Shown: positions 1 to 10,500, numbered from the stretch's first letter. The stretch is 49,483 nt of DNA from Pseudomonas parafulva NBRC 16636 = DSM 17004 (GCF_000730645.1 NZ_BBIU01000043.1:1-49483); one strand, 5' to 3'. Program-made: numbers and translations. The notes: a model not told the origin generated them from the sequence alone.

Positions 1-82
1 GCTCCTACAGGATTACCGCAGCCTGCAGCTTTGTGCAGTACCTGTGGGAGCGGCTTTAGCCGCGAAGAGGCCGGAAGGCCTC
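1..82. repeat. REP pair at the window edge, with a hairpin at the envZ stop
   Basis: Positions 42-66 carry a P. putida-type REP unit (CTGTGGGAGCGGCTTTAGCC followed by GCGAA). Positions 1-10 (GCTCCTACAG) look like the end of an inverted partner cut by the window edge. Next to it, 67-82 forms a perfect 6-bp hairpin (GAGGCC, loop GGAA, GGCCTC) that includes the envZ stop codon. On the minus strand this could help end the ompR-envZ transcript, although no T-run follows. Confidence 0.7.
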
Positions 83-1394
83 ACACAGCATTACGCGGTA
101 ACAGCAACCCCAGCGGCAGCCTTACCCGCGCCTCGATCCCACCACCGGACCGATTGCGCAGCTCCACATTCCCACCATGCTGCGCCGCGATCCGCTTGAC
201 GATCGCCAGCCCCAGCCCGGTGCCTTTGCCACCGCGCGCCCGGTCACCCCGAATGAACGGGTTGAAGATGGTCTCCAGCTCCGATTCGTCGATCCCCGCC
301 CCGCGGTCCAATACGCTCAGCACCACATAGGGTGCGCTCTCGTCACCCGACACATAGGCGGCCACCTCGACCCCCTTGCCCGCATGGTGCAGGGCGTTGC
401 CGATCAAGTTGCCCAGCATGCGCTTGAGCGAAACCCGGCGTACCGGGAACGGCGGAATGGGCTCCAGGCACAGACGCACCCGCTCCTGCGGCTGGTTGTA
501 CGGCGCCACCACCTCACGCACCAGCGCGCCCAGGTCGATTTCTTCCAGGGGCTCATCGCGGCCGTCGCGGATGAACGCCAGGAACTGATCGAGAATGGCG
601 TCCATGTCTTCGATGTCGCGGACCATGTCGTCACTCAGGTCGTTGTCGCTGTCGAGCAATGACAGCGACAAACGCAAGCGTGTCAGCGGCGTGCGCAGGT
701 CGTGGGAAACCCCGGCCAGCATCAACTCACGCTCGCGCCCGGCCTGCTCCACGTCCTCTGCCATCTGGTTGAACGCCTTGTACACCTCGGCCATTTCGCT
801 GGGGGTGTCGCTGATGGGCAAACGCACACTGCGCCCCTGCCCCAGCTGGCGGGCGGCGAACACCAGGCGCTTGAGCGGCTGGTTGAGCTGGCGCACGAAA
901 ATCCAGGCCGACGCCGTGGACAACAGGCCGATGGCCAGGAACCAGCCCAATACGTTCCAGATTTTCTGGCCGCGCAGCGGGTGTGGGTACAGCGGTACCT
1001 TCAACCAGCCAGGCCCCAGGCTGGGGGCGTTGACCCACAGCGCCGGTGGCGCATGAATGCGCAAACGCACCTCGGTGTCTTCGCCCAGCTCGGCCTGCAT
1101 CTGCCGCTGGTAGATTTCGCTGTACGGCCAGTGCTGCTCGCCTTCGGGCACGCCCGAGCCGGTCACCCGGATAAGGCCTGCCGCTTCGGCGATCTGGTCG
1201 CGGTTTTCTTCATCCGCCGCCCAGTAGGCGCGCAGGGTCAATGCCACGCCGTGGCTGTACTGCCGGTCGACCAGCACATCCTCGTTCATCAACAGGTAGA
1301 CCAAGGTGAGTGCCTTGGAAAACAGGACGACGATCAGGACCAGCCACAGCGTGCGGGCGAAGAAGCTTTGCGGAAACCACAGAGGGGTTTTCAT
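81..1394 (-). CDS. envZ: Osmosensor-type histidine kinase EnvZ
   Basis: Inner-membrane sensor kinase that phosphorylates and dephosphorylates OmpR. The 437 residues show TM1 (about 11-36), a periplasmic segment, TM2 (about 145-167), a HAMP linker, and a HisKA H-box (AGVSHDLRTPLTRL) with the phospho-acceptor His231. The ATPase domain has an N-box (NLIGNALHHA, N333), a G1 box (DRGAGI, 363-368) and a G2 box (GTGLGL). It lies 13 bp downstream of ompR, so the two are co-transcribed. In Pseudomonas EnvZ/OmpR is tied to envelope and osmotic responses; the actual stimulus cannot be read from sequence. Confidence 0.95.
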   Translation of the reverse strand: MKTPLWFPQSFFARTLWLVLIVVLFSKALTLVYLLMNEDVLVDRQYSHGVALTLRAYWAADEENRDQIAEAAGLIRVTGSGVPEGEQHWPYSEIYQRQMQAELGEDTEVRLRIHAPPALWVNAPSLGPGWLKVPLYPHPLRGQKIWNVLGWFLAIGLLSTASAWIFVRQLNQPLKRLVFAARQLGQGRSVRLPISDTPSEMAEVYKAFNQMAEDVEQAGRERELMLAGVSHDLRTPLTRLRLSLSLLDSDNDLSDDMVRDIEDMDAILDQFLAFIRDGRDEPLEEIDLGALVREVVAPYNQPQERVRLCLEPIPPFPVRRVSLKRMLGNLIGNALHHAGKGVEVAAYVSGDESAPYVVLSVLDRGAGIDESELETIFNPFIRGDRARGGKGTGLGLAIVKRIAAQHGGNVELRNRSGGGIEARVRLPLGLLLPRNAV

Positions 1395-1407
1395 TCAGTG
1401 GCTGACA

Positions 1408-2148
1408 TCATTTGCCGGCATTGCCATCCGGTACGAATACATAGCCCACGCCCCAGACCGTCTGGATGTAACGGGGCTTGGACGGGTCGGGCTCGATCAT
1501 GCGGCGCAGGCGCGAGATCTGCACGTCGATGGAACGTTCAAGCGCATCCCACTCGCGGCCACGGGCCAGGTTCATCAGCTTGTCGCGGGTCAGCGGCTCG
1601 CGGGCGTGCATCACCAGCGCCTTGAGCACGGCGAATTCGCCGGTGGTGAGCATGTGCACTTCGTTGCCGCGCTTGAGCTCGCGGGTGGCCAGCGACAGCT
1701 CGTAGTCACCGAAGGTGACCGACTCGTCTTCGCTACCCGGCGCACCCGGCACGGTAGGCGCCTGGCGGCGCAGCACGGCCTTGACCCGCGCCATCAGCTC
1801 GTCGGGGTTGAACGGCTTGCCCAGGTAATCGTCTGCCCCCAGCTCCAGCCCCTTGATGCGGCTGAGTTCGTCACCCTTGGCGGTGAGCATGATGATGGGG
1901 ATCTGGTTATTCTGCTGGCGCAGGCGCCGGCAGGCGGACAAGCCATCCTCGCCAGGCAGCATGAGGTCGAGCACCACCAGGTTGAACACCTCGCGTTGCA
2001 GCAGGCGGTCCATCTGTTCGGTGTTCGGCACCGCACGGGCGCGGTAGCCCTTGCTGGTGAAGAAACGTTCCAGCAGGCTGCTGAGCCCCGGATCGTCATC
2101 GACGATAAGAATCTTTTCACCTTCAGCGGTGTTTGGCGTGCCGGTCAT
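1408..2148 (-). CDS. ompR: Response regulator OmpR
   Basis: OmpR/PhoB-family DNA-binding regulator of 246 residues. The receiver domain (about 12-125) has the acidic pocket DDD near 17-19, the phospho-acceptor Asp61 (VVLDLMLPGEDG) and the conserved Lys111 (KPF). The winged-helix domain occupies the C-terminal ~100 residues and ends in the typical RxRGxGYxF-like segment (VWGVGYVFVPDG). It is the first gene of the ompR-envZ operon and is divergent from tex. The start is preceded on the coding strand by AGAGGAGTTATTC, a good ribosome-binding site. Confidence 0.96.
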   Translation of the reverse strand: MTGTPNTAEGEKILIVDDDPGLSSLLERFFTSKGYRARAVPNTEQMDRLLQREVFNLVVLDLMLPGEDGLSACRRLRQQNNQIPIIMLTAKGDELSRIKGLELGADDYLGKPFNPDELMARVKAVLRRQAPTVPGAPGSEDESVTFGDYELSLATRELKRGNEVHMLTTGEFAVLKALVMHAREPLTRDKLMNLARGREWDALERSIDVQISRLRRMIEPDPSKPRYIQTVWGVGYVFVPDGNAGK

Positions 2149-2283
2149 GAATAACTCCTCTGGTATCGCCGCGCATTATGGCGTAGCCGTTGTAGCGCGT
2201 GCCGTGAGCATTGTTAGCAGATTTTTCCCCGGGCGCCAGTTCCCGCTGGCGGCGGGCCATCACCGCAAGCCGTTTGCGATGGG

Positions 2284-2289
2284 TATAAT
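2284..2289 (+). promoter_or_regulatory. Candidate -10 box for tex
   Basis: A perfect TATAAT lies 75 bp upstream of the tex ATG in the ompR-tex divergent intergenic region. No convincing -35 hexamer is present at 16-18 bp, so the assignment rests on the -10 alone. Confidence 0.4.
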
Positions 2290-2363
2290 GCGCCGCTTTC
2301 ATCCAGCGCCGCCGGGCGAAAAGCTCACCGGCGACCCGTATTCAAGAATGTCAGGTGGTTTAC

Positions 2364-4694
2364 ATGGACAGCATCAACAGCCGTATCGCCGAGGAACTGG
2401 GCGTGCGCCCCCAGCAGGTCGAGGCGGCCGTGGGCCTGTTGGACGAAGGCTCTACCGTGCCCTTCATCGCCCGTTACCGTAAAGAGGTGACCGGCAGCCT
2501 GGACGACACCCAGCTGCGCCACCTGGAAGAGCGCCTGCGCTACCTGCGCGAACTCGACGAGCGCCGTGCCAGCATTCTTGGCAGCATCGAGGAGCAGGGC
2601 AAGCTGACCCCGGAGCTGGCCCGCGAGATCAAGCTGGCCGACACCAAGACCCGCCTTGAAGACCTGTACCTGCCGTACAAGCAGAAGCGCCGCACCAAGG
2701 GCCAGATCGCCCTGGAAGCCGGCCTGGGCGAGCTGGCCGACAGCCTGTTCAACGACCCGACGCTGGTGCCGGAAGACCAGGCCGCCCGTTTTGTCAGTGC
2801 CGACAAGGGTGTGGCCGACACCAAGGCCGCGCTGGAAGGCGCCAAGTACATCCTCATGGAGCGTTTTGCCGAAGACGCCGCGCTGCTCGACAAGCTGCGC
2901 AGCTTCCTCAAGCACGAGGCCGTACTCACGGCCCGCGTAGTACCCGGCAAGGAAGAGGAAGGCGCCAAGTTCCGCGACTACTTCGCCCATGACGAACTGC
3001 TGCGCAACGCCCCCTCGCACCGTGCCCTGGCCATTTTCCGCGGCCGCAACGAAGGCGTGCTCAGCGCCTCGCTCAAGGTTGGCGAAGAACTGCCAGGCAC
3101 CCTGCACCCGTGCGAGCTGATGATTGGCGAACACGTGGGTATCGAGAACCGCAGCCGCCCGGCAGACAAGTGGCTGGGCGAGGTGGTGCGCTGGACCTGG
3201 AAGGTCAAGCTGTACACCCACCTGGAAACCGACCTGTTCGGCGAGCTGCGCGATAACGCCGAAGGCGAGGCCATCAATGTCTTCGCCCACAACCTGCACG
3301 ACCTGCTGCTGGCCGCACCGGCCGGCCCACGCGCCACCCTGGGCTTCGACCCGGGCCTGCGCACCGGCTGCAAGCTGGCCGTGGTGGATGCCACCGGCAA
3401 GCTGCTGGACTACGCCACCGTCTACCCGCACGCGCCGAAGAACGACTGGGACCGCACCCTGTCTGTCATGGCCGCCCTGTGCGCCAAGCACTCGGTCGAG
3501 CTGGTCGCCATCGGCAACGGCACCGCCAGCCGCGAGAGCGACAAGCTGGTGGCCGACCTGGTCAAGCAGTACCCGGCACTGAAGATCACCAAGGTGATGG
3601 TGTCCGAGGCCGGTGCTTCGGTGTACTCGGCGTCGGAACTGGCCGCGCGGGAATTCCCGGACCTGGACGTGTCGATCCGTGGCGCTGTCTCCATCGCCCG
3701 CCGCCTGCAGGACCCGTTGGCCGAACTGGTCAAAATCGACCCTAAATCCATCGGTGTCGGCCAGTACCAGCATGATGTGTCCCAACTCAAGCTGGCCCGT
3801 GGCCTGGACGCCGTGGTCGAGGACTGCGTGAACGCCGTGGGCGTGGATGTGAATACCGCTTCGGTGGCCCTGCTGACGCGCATTTCCGGCCTGAACGCCA
3901 CACTGGCGCAAAACATCGTTGCCCACCGTGATGCCAACGGCCCGTTCGCGACCCGCGCGGCGCTTAAAAAGGTCAGCCGCCTGGGTGAGAAAACCTTCGA
4001 ACAGGCCGCAGGCTTCCTGCGCGTAATGAACGGCGACAACCCGCTGGACGCCTCTGCCGTGCACCCGGAGGCCTACCCGCTGGTGCAACGTATCGCCGCC
4101 GGCACCGACCGTGACATCCGCTCGCTGATCGGTGACAGCAGCTTCCTCAAGCGCCTGGACCCGAAGAAATTCACCGACGAAACCTTCGGCCTGCCGACCG
4201 TCACCGACATTCTGCAAGAGCTCGACAAACCCGGCCGCGACCCGCGCCCCGAGTTCAAGACCGCCACCTTCCAGGATGGCGTCGAAGACCTCAAGGACCT
4301 GGAGCCGGGCATGATCCTGGAAGGCGTGGTGACCAACGTCACCAACTTCGGCGCGTTCGTCGACATCGGCGTGCACCAGGACGGCTTGGTACATATTTCG
4401 GCACTGTCGGAAAAGTTCGTCAAAGACCCTCGCGAAGCGGTCAAGGCGGGCGACGTGGTCAAGGTCAAGGTCATGGAGGTGGATATCCCGCGCAAACGCG
4501 TCGGCCTGTCCATGCGCATGGGCGACACCCCGGGCGAAAAGGTTGAAGGTGGCCGAGGCAACGGCGGCAACCGTGGCAATGGCGGCAACCGCCAGCAGCA
4601 GGCCCCGCGCCAGCGCGAAACGGCAACCGCTGCCCCGGCCAACAACGCCATGGCGGCGCTGTTCGCCAACGCCAAGCAGTTGAAGAAGAAGTGA
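2364..4694 (+). CDS. tex: Tex-family RNA-binding transcription accessory protein
   Basis: Cytoplasmic nucleic-acid-binding protein of about 776 residues. The family has an N-terminal helical region, a YqgF/RNase H-like domain (here around GFDPGLRTGCKLAVVD), helix-hairpin-helix repeats (around TRISGLNATLAQNIVAHRD) and a C-terminal S1 domain (around MILEGVVTNVTNFGAFVDIG). The tail is rich in Gly, Asn and Gln. A GTG at 2355 could add three residues, but ATG 2364 gives the normal MDSIN start. Its stop overlaps the next gene by one base (TGATG). Tex proteins affect gene expression broadly; no specific target is visible. Confidence 0.95.
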   Translation: MDSINSRIAEELGVRPQQVEAAVGLLDEGSTVPFIARYRKEVTGSLDDTQLRHLEERLRYLRELDERRASILGSIEEQGKLTPELAREIKLADTKTRLEDLYLPYKQKRRTKGQIALEAGLGELADSLFNDPTLVPEDQAARFVSADKGVADTKAALEGAKYILMERFAEDAALLDKLRSFLKHEAVLTARVVPGKEEEGAKFRDYFAHDELLRNAPSHRALAIFRGRNEGVLSASLKVGEELPGTLHPCELMIGEHVGIENRSRPADKWLGEVVRWTWKVKLYTHLETDLFGELRDNAEGEAINVFAHNLHDLLLAAPAGPRATLGFDPGLRTGCKLAVVDATGKLLDYATVYPHAPKNDWDRTLSVMAALCAKHSVELVAIGNGTASRESDKLVADLVKQYPALKITKVMVSEAGASVYSASELAAREFPDLDVSIRGAVSIARRLQDPLAELVKIDPKSIGVGQYQHDVSQLKLARGLDAVVEDCVNAVGVDVNTASVALLTRISGLNATLAQNIVAHRDANGPFATRAALKKVSRLGEKTFEQAAGFLRVMNGDNPLDASAVHPEAYPLVQRIAAGTDRDIRSLIGDSSFLKRLDPKKFTDETFGLPTVTDILQELDKPGRDPRPEFKTATFQDGVEDLKDLEPGMILEGVVTNVTNFGAFVDIGVHQDGLVHISALSEKFVKDPREAVKAGDVVKVKVMEVDIPRKRVGLSMRMGDTPGEKVEGGRGNGGNRGNGGNRQQQAPRQRETATAAPANNAMAALFANAKQLKKK

Positions 4695-5077
4695 TGGACG
4701 TCCCGCGCGAGTATGTCGAAAGCGCCTTCAGCCAGCTGCTGGGCTGCCGCCTGCGACACCTGGAAGCGGGTGTTGCCGAAGTGGCCCTGGCGCTGGAGCC
4801 ACACTTGCGCAACCGTGGCCAGAAGCTGCACGGCGGGGCGATTTTCAGCCTGGTGGACATCGCCATGGGCCTGGCCTGCTCGGCCAGCCATGGCTTTGAC
4901 CAGCAGAGCGTCACCCTGGAATGCAAGATCAACTACCTGCGGGCCGTCAGCGAGGGCGAGGTGCTCTGCATCGCCCGTGTGCTGCATGCCGGGCGGCGCA
5001 CCCTGGTGGTCGACGCCGACGTAGTCCAGGGCGACAAGCGGGTGGCGAAGGCGCAAGGAACCTTCGTCGTCATCTAG
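4694..5077 (+). CDS. PaaI-like hotdog-fold thioesterase
   Basis: A 127-residue single hotdog domain of the PaaI/YdiI acyl-CoA thioesterase superfamily. The family signature is visible as KLHGGAIFSLVDIAMG, followed by the core helix and strands (VTLECKINYLRAV). The ATG at 4694 shares one base with the tex stop, indicating translational coupling; a GTG at 4691 would lie inside the tex reading region and is less likely. The acyl substrate cannot be inferred, and a role in phenylacetate metabolism is not supported because no paa genes are nearby. Confidence 0.85.
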   Translation: MDVPREYVESAFSQLLGCRLRHLEAGVAEVALALEPHLRNRGQKLHGGAIFSLVDIAMGLACSASHGFDQQSVTLECKINYLRAVSEGEVLCIARVLHAGRRTLVVDADVVQGDKRVAKAQGTFVVI

Positions 5078-5104
5078 CTCACAAAGCAGTATCTGCGGTA
5101 TTTT

Positions 5105-5128
5105 CCAGCAGTGCGCTGGCACTGCTGG
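5105..5128. other. Perfect inverted repeat between the thioesterase gene and gshA
   Basis: A 10-bp perfect stem (CCAGCAGTGC ... GCACTGCTGG) with a 4-nt loop lies 28 bp after the thioesterase stop. No T-run follows on the plus strand, so it may be a weak terminator of the tex transcript or an mRNA structure in the gshA leader. Confidence 0.5.
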
Positions 5129-5231
5129 GGCCGTGTAAACCAGGCGACAACGCCAGTTCCTTTCTTCCTACCCTTGTAGACCGTTATCTCTACCCCCATA
5201 TTGGGGCGACTGACGCGTGAAGGAATACATC

Positions 5232-6809
5232 TTGAGCGAACTCCTCAACCGCCGCCTGAGCCTGCTCGGCGCAAATCTTCCCCTGCTCAAGCAGTGCCTG
5301 CACGGTATTGAGCGCGAATGCCTGCGCGTGACCGACCAAGGTCGCCTGGCCCAGACCCCGCACCCGGAGGCGCTGGGCTCGGCCCTCACCAACGAGCGGA
5401 TCACCACCGATTATTCCGAGTCGTTGCTGGAGTTCATCACCCCGGCACTGCCCGACCCCGCCGAAGTCCTGGAAAACCTCGAGCAAACCCACCGCTTCGT
5501 CTACAGCAAACTGGGCGAAGAGTACTTGTGGAGCCCGTCGATGCCGTGCTCGCTGCCGGCCGAGGAAGACATCCCGATCGCCGAATACGGCACCTCCAAC
5601 ATCGGCAGGCTCAAGCACGTGTACCGCAAGGGCCTGGCCCTGCGCTACGGGCGCACCATGCAGTGCATTGCCGGTATCCACTACAACTTCTCGCTGCCCG
5701 AGGCGCTGTGGCCGCTGTTGCGCGATGCCGAAGGCAGCGGTGAAAGCGAGCGCGACTATCAGTCGTCGGCCTACATCGCGCTGATTCGCAATTTCCGCCG
5801 TTACAGCTGGCTGCTGATGTACCTGTTCGGCGCCTCCCCGGCCCTGGACAAAGGCTTCTTGCGCGGCCGCCCGCACCAGCTCGAAGAACTGGATGCCGAT
5901 ACCCTGTACCTGCCCTACGCCACCAGCCTGCGCATGAGCGACCTGGGTTACCAGAGCAATGCCCAGGCGGGCCTCACGCCTTGCTACAACAACCTGGCCA
6001 GCTACACCGACAGCCTGCGCAAGGCAGTGGGCACCCCCTACCCGCCGTATGTGGAAGTCGGTACCCACGTGGACGGCGAGTGGGTGCAGTTGAACACCAA
6101 CATTCTGCAGATCGAGAACGAGTACTACTCGAACATTCGCCCAAAACGCGTCACCTATACCGGCGAGCGCCCGATCCAGGCGCTCGCCTCGCGTGGCGTG
6201 CAGTACGTAGAAGTACGCTGCCTGGACATCAACCCGTTCCTGCCGGTGGGCATCGACATCAGCGAAGCACGCTTCCTCGACGCCTTCCTGCTGTTCTGCG
6301 CGCTGGATGACAGCCCGCAGCTGGGCAACAGCGAATGCACCCAGTGCACCAGCAACTTCCTGAAAGTGGTCAAGGAAGGCCGTCGCCCAGGGCTGGAACT
6401 GCAGCACAATGGCCAGCCGGTCAGCCTGGCTACCTGGGCCAGCGAACTGATCGAGCAGATTCGCCCACTGGCCGACCTGCTGGACCAGGCGCACGGTGGC
6501 GACGACCATGCCAAGGCCCTTGACGCCCAGCAAGCCAAGGTCGAAGACCCGGCCCTCACCCCGTCTGCCCAGGTGCTTGCGCGCATGACCGAGCATGACG
6601 AAAGCTTCGTGGCGTTTTCCTTGCGGCAAAGCCGCATCCACGCCGAAACCCTGCGCGAGCAGCCGCTACCGGCCGAGCGCCAGCAGGCCTTCGAAACCCT
6701 GGCCCGCGACTCGCTGGCAGAGCAATCCCGCCTCGAGCAGCAAGAGGTGGGTGACTTCGACCTGTTCGTGGGTGCCTACCAGGCGAGCATCCTGGCGATC
6801 AGCAACTGA
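5232..6809 (+). CDS. gshA: Glutamate-cysteine ligase
   Basis: Catalyses ATP-dependent formation of gamma-glutamylcysteine, the first and rate-limiting step of glutathione synthesis, in the cytoplasm. The sequence is the proteobacterial GshA type (about 525 residues), with conserved stretches such as GIERECLRV, TDYSESLLEFIT, MQCIAGIHYNFSLPE and VEVRCLDINPF. The start is uncertain: GTG 5217 would give MKEYIL, but TTG 5232 gives the usual MSELLNRRL N-terminus and is preceded by AAGGA at suitable spacing, so TTG is preferred. The TetR gene starts inside its stop codon. Confidence 0.95.
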   Translation: MSELLNRRLSLLGANLPLLKQCLHGIERECLRVTDQGRLAQTPHPEALGSALTNERITTDYSESLLEFITPALPDPAEVLENLEQTHRFVYSKLGEEYLWSPSMPCSLPAEEDIPIAEYGTSNIGRLKHVYRKGLALRYGRTMQCIAGIHYNFSLPEALWPLLRDAEGSGESERDYQSSAYIALIRNFRRYSWLLMYLFGASPALDKGFLRGRPHQLEELDADTLYLPYATSLRMSDLGYQSNAQAGLTPCYNNLASYTDSLRKAVGTPYPPYVEVGTHVDGEWVQLNTNILQIENEYYSNIRPKRVTYTGERPIQALASRGVQYVEVRCLDINPFLPVGIDISEARFLDAFLLFCALDDSPQLGNSECTQCTSNFLKVVKEGRRPGLELQHNGQPVSLATWASELIEQIRPLADLLDQAHGGDDHAKALDAQQAKVEDPALTPSAQVLARMTEHDESFVAFSLRQSRIHAETLREQPLPAERQQAFETLARDSLAEQSRLEQQEVGDFDLFVGAYQASILAISN

Positions 6810-7444
6810 TGAGCCGCAGCAGCACCCCACGCAGGCCCCGCGCCAGCAGCCAGGCCCGGATCGAAGCGATCCTGGCTGCGGCGCGCGAGCTACTGGCAGG
6901 CGAAGGGGTTGCTGCACTCTCGATCTACAGCGTGGCGGAACGTGCGCACATTCCGCCTTCGTCGGTGTATCACTTCTTCGCCAGCGTGCCGGCATTGCTC
7001 GAAGCGCTTACCGCCGATGTGCACCGGGCATTTCGCGAAGCCCTGAGTGCGCCTATCGACAGCAGCGCATTCACCACCTGGCACCAGCTGTCGCGGCTGA
7101 TCGAACAGCGCATGCTGGGCATCTACCACCAGGATGCCGCGGCCCGTCAGTTGATTCTGGCCCAGCATGGGCTCAGTGAAGTCGTGCAGGCCGACCGCCA
7201 GCACGACATGGAGCTGGGCGAACTGATGCACCGCCTGTTCGACCGGCACTTCCAGTTGCCGAGCCTGCCAGACGATGTAGAGGTGTTCGCCCTGGCCATG
7301 GAGCTGAGCGACCGGGTGTATGCCCGGTCGATGCAGTTGTACGACCAGATCACCCCACGCATGGCCGAAGAAGGCATGCGTGTGTTCGAAGCCTACATGT
7401 CCCTCTACCTGCCGCCGTTCCTGCCACCGCGCAAGGCGAGCTGA
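6809..7444 (+). CDS. TetR-family transcriptional regulator
   Basis: A 211-residue regulator. The N-terminus carries a TetR helix-turn-helix (about residues 13-60, including AARELLAGEGVAALSIYSVA and the recognition helix region IPPSSVYHFFASV). The ligand-binding half is unassigned. The ATG overlaps the gshA TGA, so it is likely co-translated with gshA; that arrangement suggests, but does not show, a link to thiol or stress physiology. Confidence 0.85.
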   Translation: MSRSSTPRRPRASSQARIEAILAAARELLAGEGVAALSIYSVAERAHIPPSSVYHFFASVPALLEALTADVHRAFREALSAPIDSSAFTTWHQLSRLIEQRMLGIYHQDAAARQLILAQHGLSEVVQADRQHDMELGELMHRLFDRHFQLPSLPDDVEVFALAMELSDRVYARSMQLYDQITPRMAEEGMRVFEAYMSLYLPPFLPPRKAS

Positions 7445-7525
7445 GCACATACATCTACCACCGGCTGAACCGTCGCGATGCTTTCAATGGGTGCACCACA
7501 TGCCACCCCATAGGGACCATCGCCC

Positions 7526-10500
7526 ATGCCCACCTCCTCCGCCCAGCCGGGCCTCATCAAGACGCTCCCCGCCTCGGCCCTGAACGCCGTACCCGAACAC
7601 CTGGCCGGCAAAAGCAACGTGCTCACCGCTGCACAGCCGGCCCTGGCCGACTGCACCAAACAGCTGCGAGACCTGTTCGCTCAGGCGCCCAGCCTGCGCC
7701 AGACCTTGCTCGACACACTGCAGGCTCAATTGGGGATAGACCCAACCCACTGCGGGCTGTGTGATAGCGCCAACCAGACCACTTTGCTTTCATTCGCAGC
7801 CCGCCTGCTGGCGAACCCGGCGTTCGCCAGCCCGTTCGCCAGCTGGACAACGTGGGGCTTTGCAGAAGGCAGTGATCACGCCCAGATGACCGCCGCTGAC
7901 TGGGTACGTTACCTGGGGCCGCTGGCAAGCACCGCCAGGCTGCGGGCCACCCGCAGTTACTGGGCTGCCCGCATGCCGGGTACTGCCGTTTCACGGCAAA
8001 GCCATGCAAGCACCCTGCTGCGCGAGCATTTCGAGCACAGCCTGGACATTGCCTACGGGCTGGGAAACCTGGCAACCAGTGCCTGGCTCACTGCAAGGCA
8101 AGCCACCCCACGCTTCGCTCAACTGCAATGGCAACCCGCTGGCGCGGCAACGCTGAGCAGTGTTGCGGCGATGGTTGTAGAGCCTGAACCCGAAACAACC
8201 GGCTGGCTGCTGTACATTCCCGGGCTCACAACCTGCACTGTGCTGTTCAATGATCTGCAGCGCCTGCGTACCTGGGTATTCGAGAACCGCCACACCTTCT
8301 GGCCGGACCCGCGATGGCCCATCACCCTGGGCAGCAGCGACGATGTGCTCATCACGCCGCTGCACGGCGACGGTTTCAGCGCACTGATGGCAGAAACCCT
8401 GGCGCAGCACCAGCGCCTTTCCGACCACCACCTGCTGCAGGCGTGCCAGACCAGTGCCACGGATCCACTGGACTGGACAGCCCTGCAAGCCTGGGAGAAC
8501 CAGCGAAACGCCATCGTGGCAGAGGCTTTGCCCCAGGACCTGGCGGCACGGATCGCCCAGGTATGCGCCGACGACGCCGCCATGGCCACGCAAGAGGTGC
8601 ATTTCGCCTGCCTTGAGGAACACCTGCCCATCAGTTGGCGCCAGCAGCGTGTCGAACAGCAGGAGGCGCTGCTGGAGGGATACCTGGCAGGCGACACCGC
8701 GCCGACCTCGGCCAAAGTGACACAGCTGCGCGAACAACAGGCGGCGCAGGACCTGGTGAAAACCACGCTGGATACCTACCTGCTCGCCCTGCCAGAGCCC
8801 GTGAGCAGCGCCGTGCTGCACCAGCAGGCCGGCGACAAGACCAGGCGCACGCAGATTGCAGAGGGGCTATGCCAGGCGTTGCTGGCCGAAGCGCGGCTGC
8901 AGCACACGCTGGGCGAGCTGACGGGTGCCCACCTTGGCTGGGTGGAGCACCTTGTCAACAGGCCGGAGCCAAGCCTGCAAAGGCCGGTACAGGTGCGTGC
9001 GCTGGCAGTGATCAGCGCCGGCCACCGCTGGGTATTGAGCGGTTACGTCACAGTACGTGAACTGCCCGCTGAGCCCGCCCAGAAGCAGGACCCTACGCTG
9101 CTGCTGTACCGCCCAGGCCAACGTGGCGGGCTGCTGGCGTTCGCTGACGAACCGGCACTTGAACGCAGCCTGCTGGCTACCCTGGACGGCGCATGGCCCG
9201 ATGCGCTGCTGGAGGCCGCCCACGCCAGCGATGGCGTGCCGCTGCACCTTATGCTGAGCAACGCGCCCACCTTCGTATTCGAGCATCCGCCCGTCGATGG
9301 GCACTTCATGCTGCAATGCGTTGACGCCATCGCTGCCTCCCTGCCCGCTGACACTTCACGCGAACAGGCGCGTCAGCGGCTGTGCATCAGTGAACATCGC
9401 GCTAGGTCGACCGCCTTTGCACGGTTCGCCGAGAAAAACCGCAGCAGCCACTTTCAGCACAACCTGCCCCGATTGAGCCATCTCGATGCCCAGCAGATCG
9501 CCGCAGTGGCTGCCCAGATCGAAACACTGCAAGCGTCACTGCGCACTTCTACTGGCCTGCTCACGTCGAGCCTGCCACCACGCGATCAATTTACCCGGCA
9601 ACTGCTGAGGGACCATTTGCGCACTGCATTCGGTGTGCAGGATGCCGGGCAGATCACCCTCGACATCGCTGACAGTGTCACCCTGAACAAAGAGGTCACC
9701 GGCCAATCGGCCGCCGGTGGTGCGGGGGCGCGGGACGTACCCGTGTTCAGCACGGCGCGCAGTGATGTGCCACTCGAGGCCTTCATCATGGTGGCACTGG
9801 ATGAACAGCGCCGCCTGCGCCTGGGCAATGCCACGGTAAAGTTCGAACCTGCGAACCCTTATCTGGCAGAGCGGCTTACGCCAGCGCGCATTGCCATGCT
9901 GATTGCCGAACTGGATGCCGCTGGGCGCTTCGAAACACACATCGCCCAAGCCTACCTGGGCTTCGAATATGAAACGCCCTGGCAGGTGGCCTGGCGCCAG
10001 GAAACCCTGCGTGCGCCTTACGAGCACCGCCTGAAGCTGCTGTCGCTAAGTCGCCCCACCGGCTTGGATGCCAGCGGCCAGCAAATGCTGGAAACGCTCT
10101 ACCGCGAACAGGTGACTACAGGCACAGACAGAACCCTCGCCTACCACTCGCTGGAGTTGAAGCCAGGTGTGGCGGCCGACGGTTCGAGCAGCAGTGTCGC
10201 GCTGGCCGGCATTGCGCTGGTGCAAGGCACGGCAGGCCCGGTGCTGCTCTACATGCCGGAGGCTCCCAACGGCAAGGCCATCAGCCAGTACCCAGACAGC
10301 AGTGCGGCATGCGAAGCGCTGCAGACCATGGCCTTGGACAGCGCCATGGCTCGCTACCTGGCCGAGCAAACCTTGACCGGCAACCCGGATGAGCATGAGC
10401 AGTACATCGATGCCGCGCTGCAGGCAGGCTTCAACGGTTTCATCGGCGTGGGCATCGCGCTTGCGCCGAGCCTGCCAACCTACGAGTCCCGCCAGGGCAT

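Noticed and set aside
2325..4394. 689-codon open frame antisense to tex
   Set aside because: Composition is a mirror of the GC-rich codon pattern of tex, with no recognisable family and no ribosome-binding site. tex is unambiguous on the other strand.
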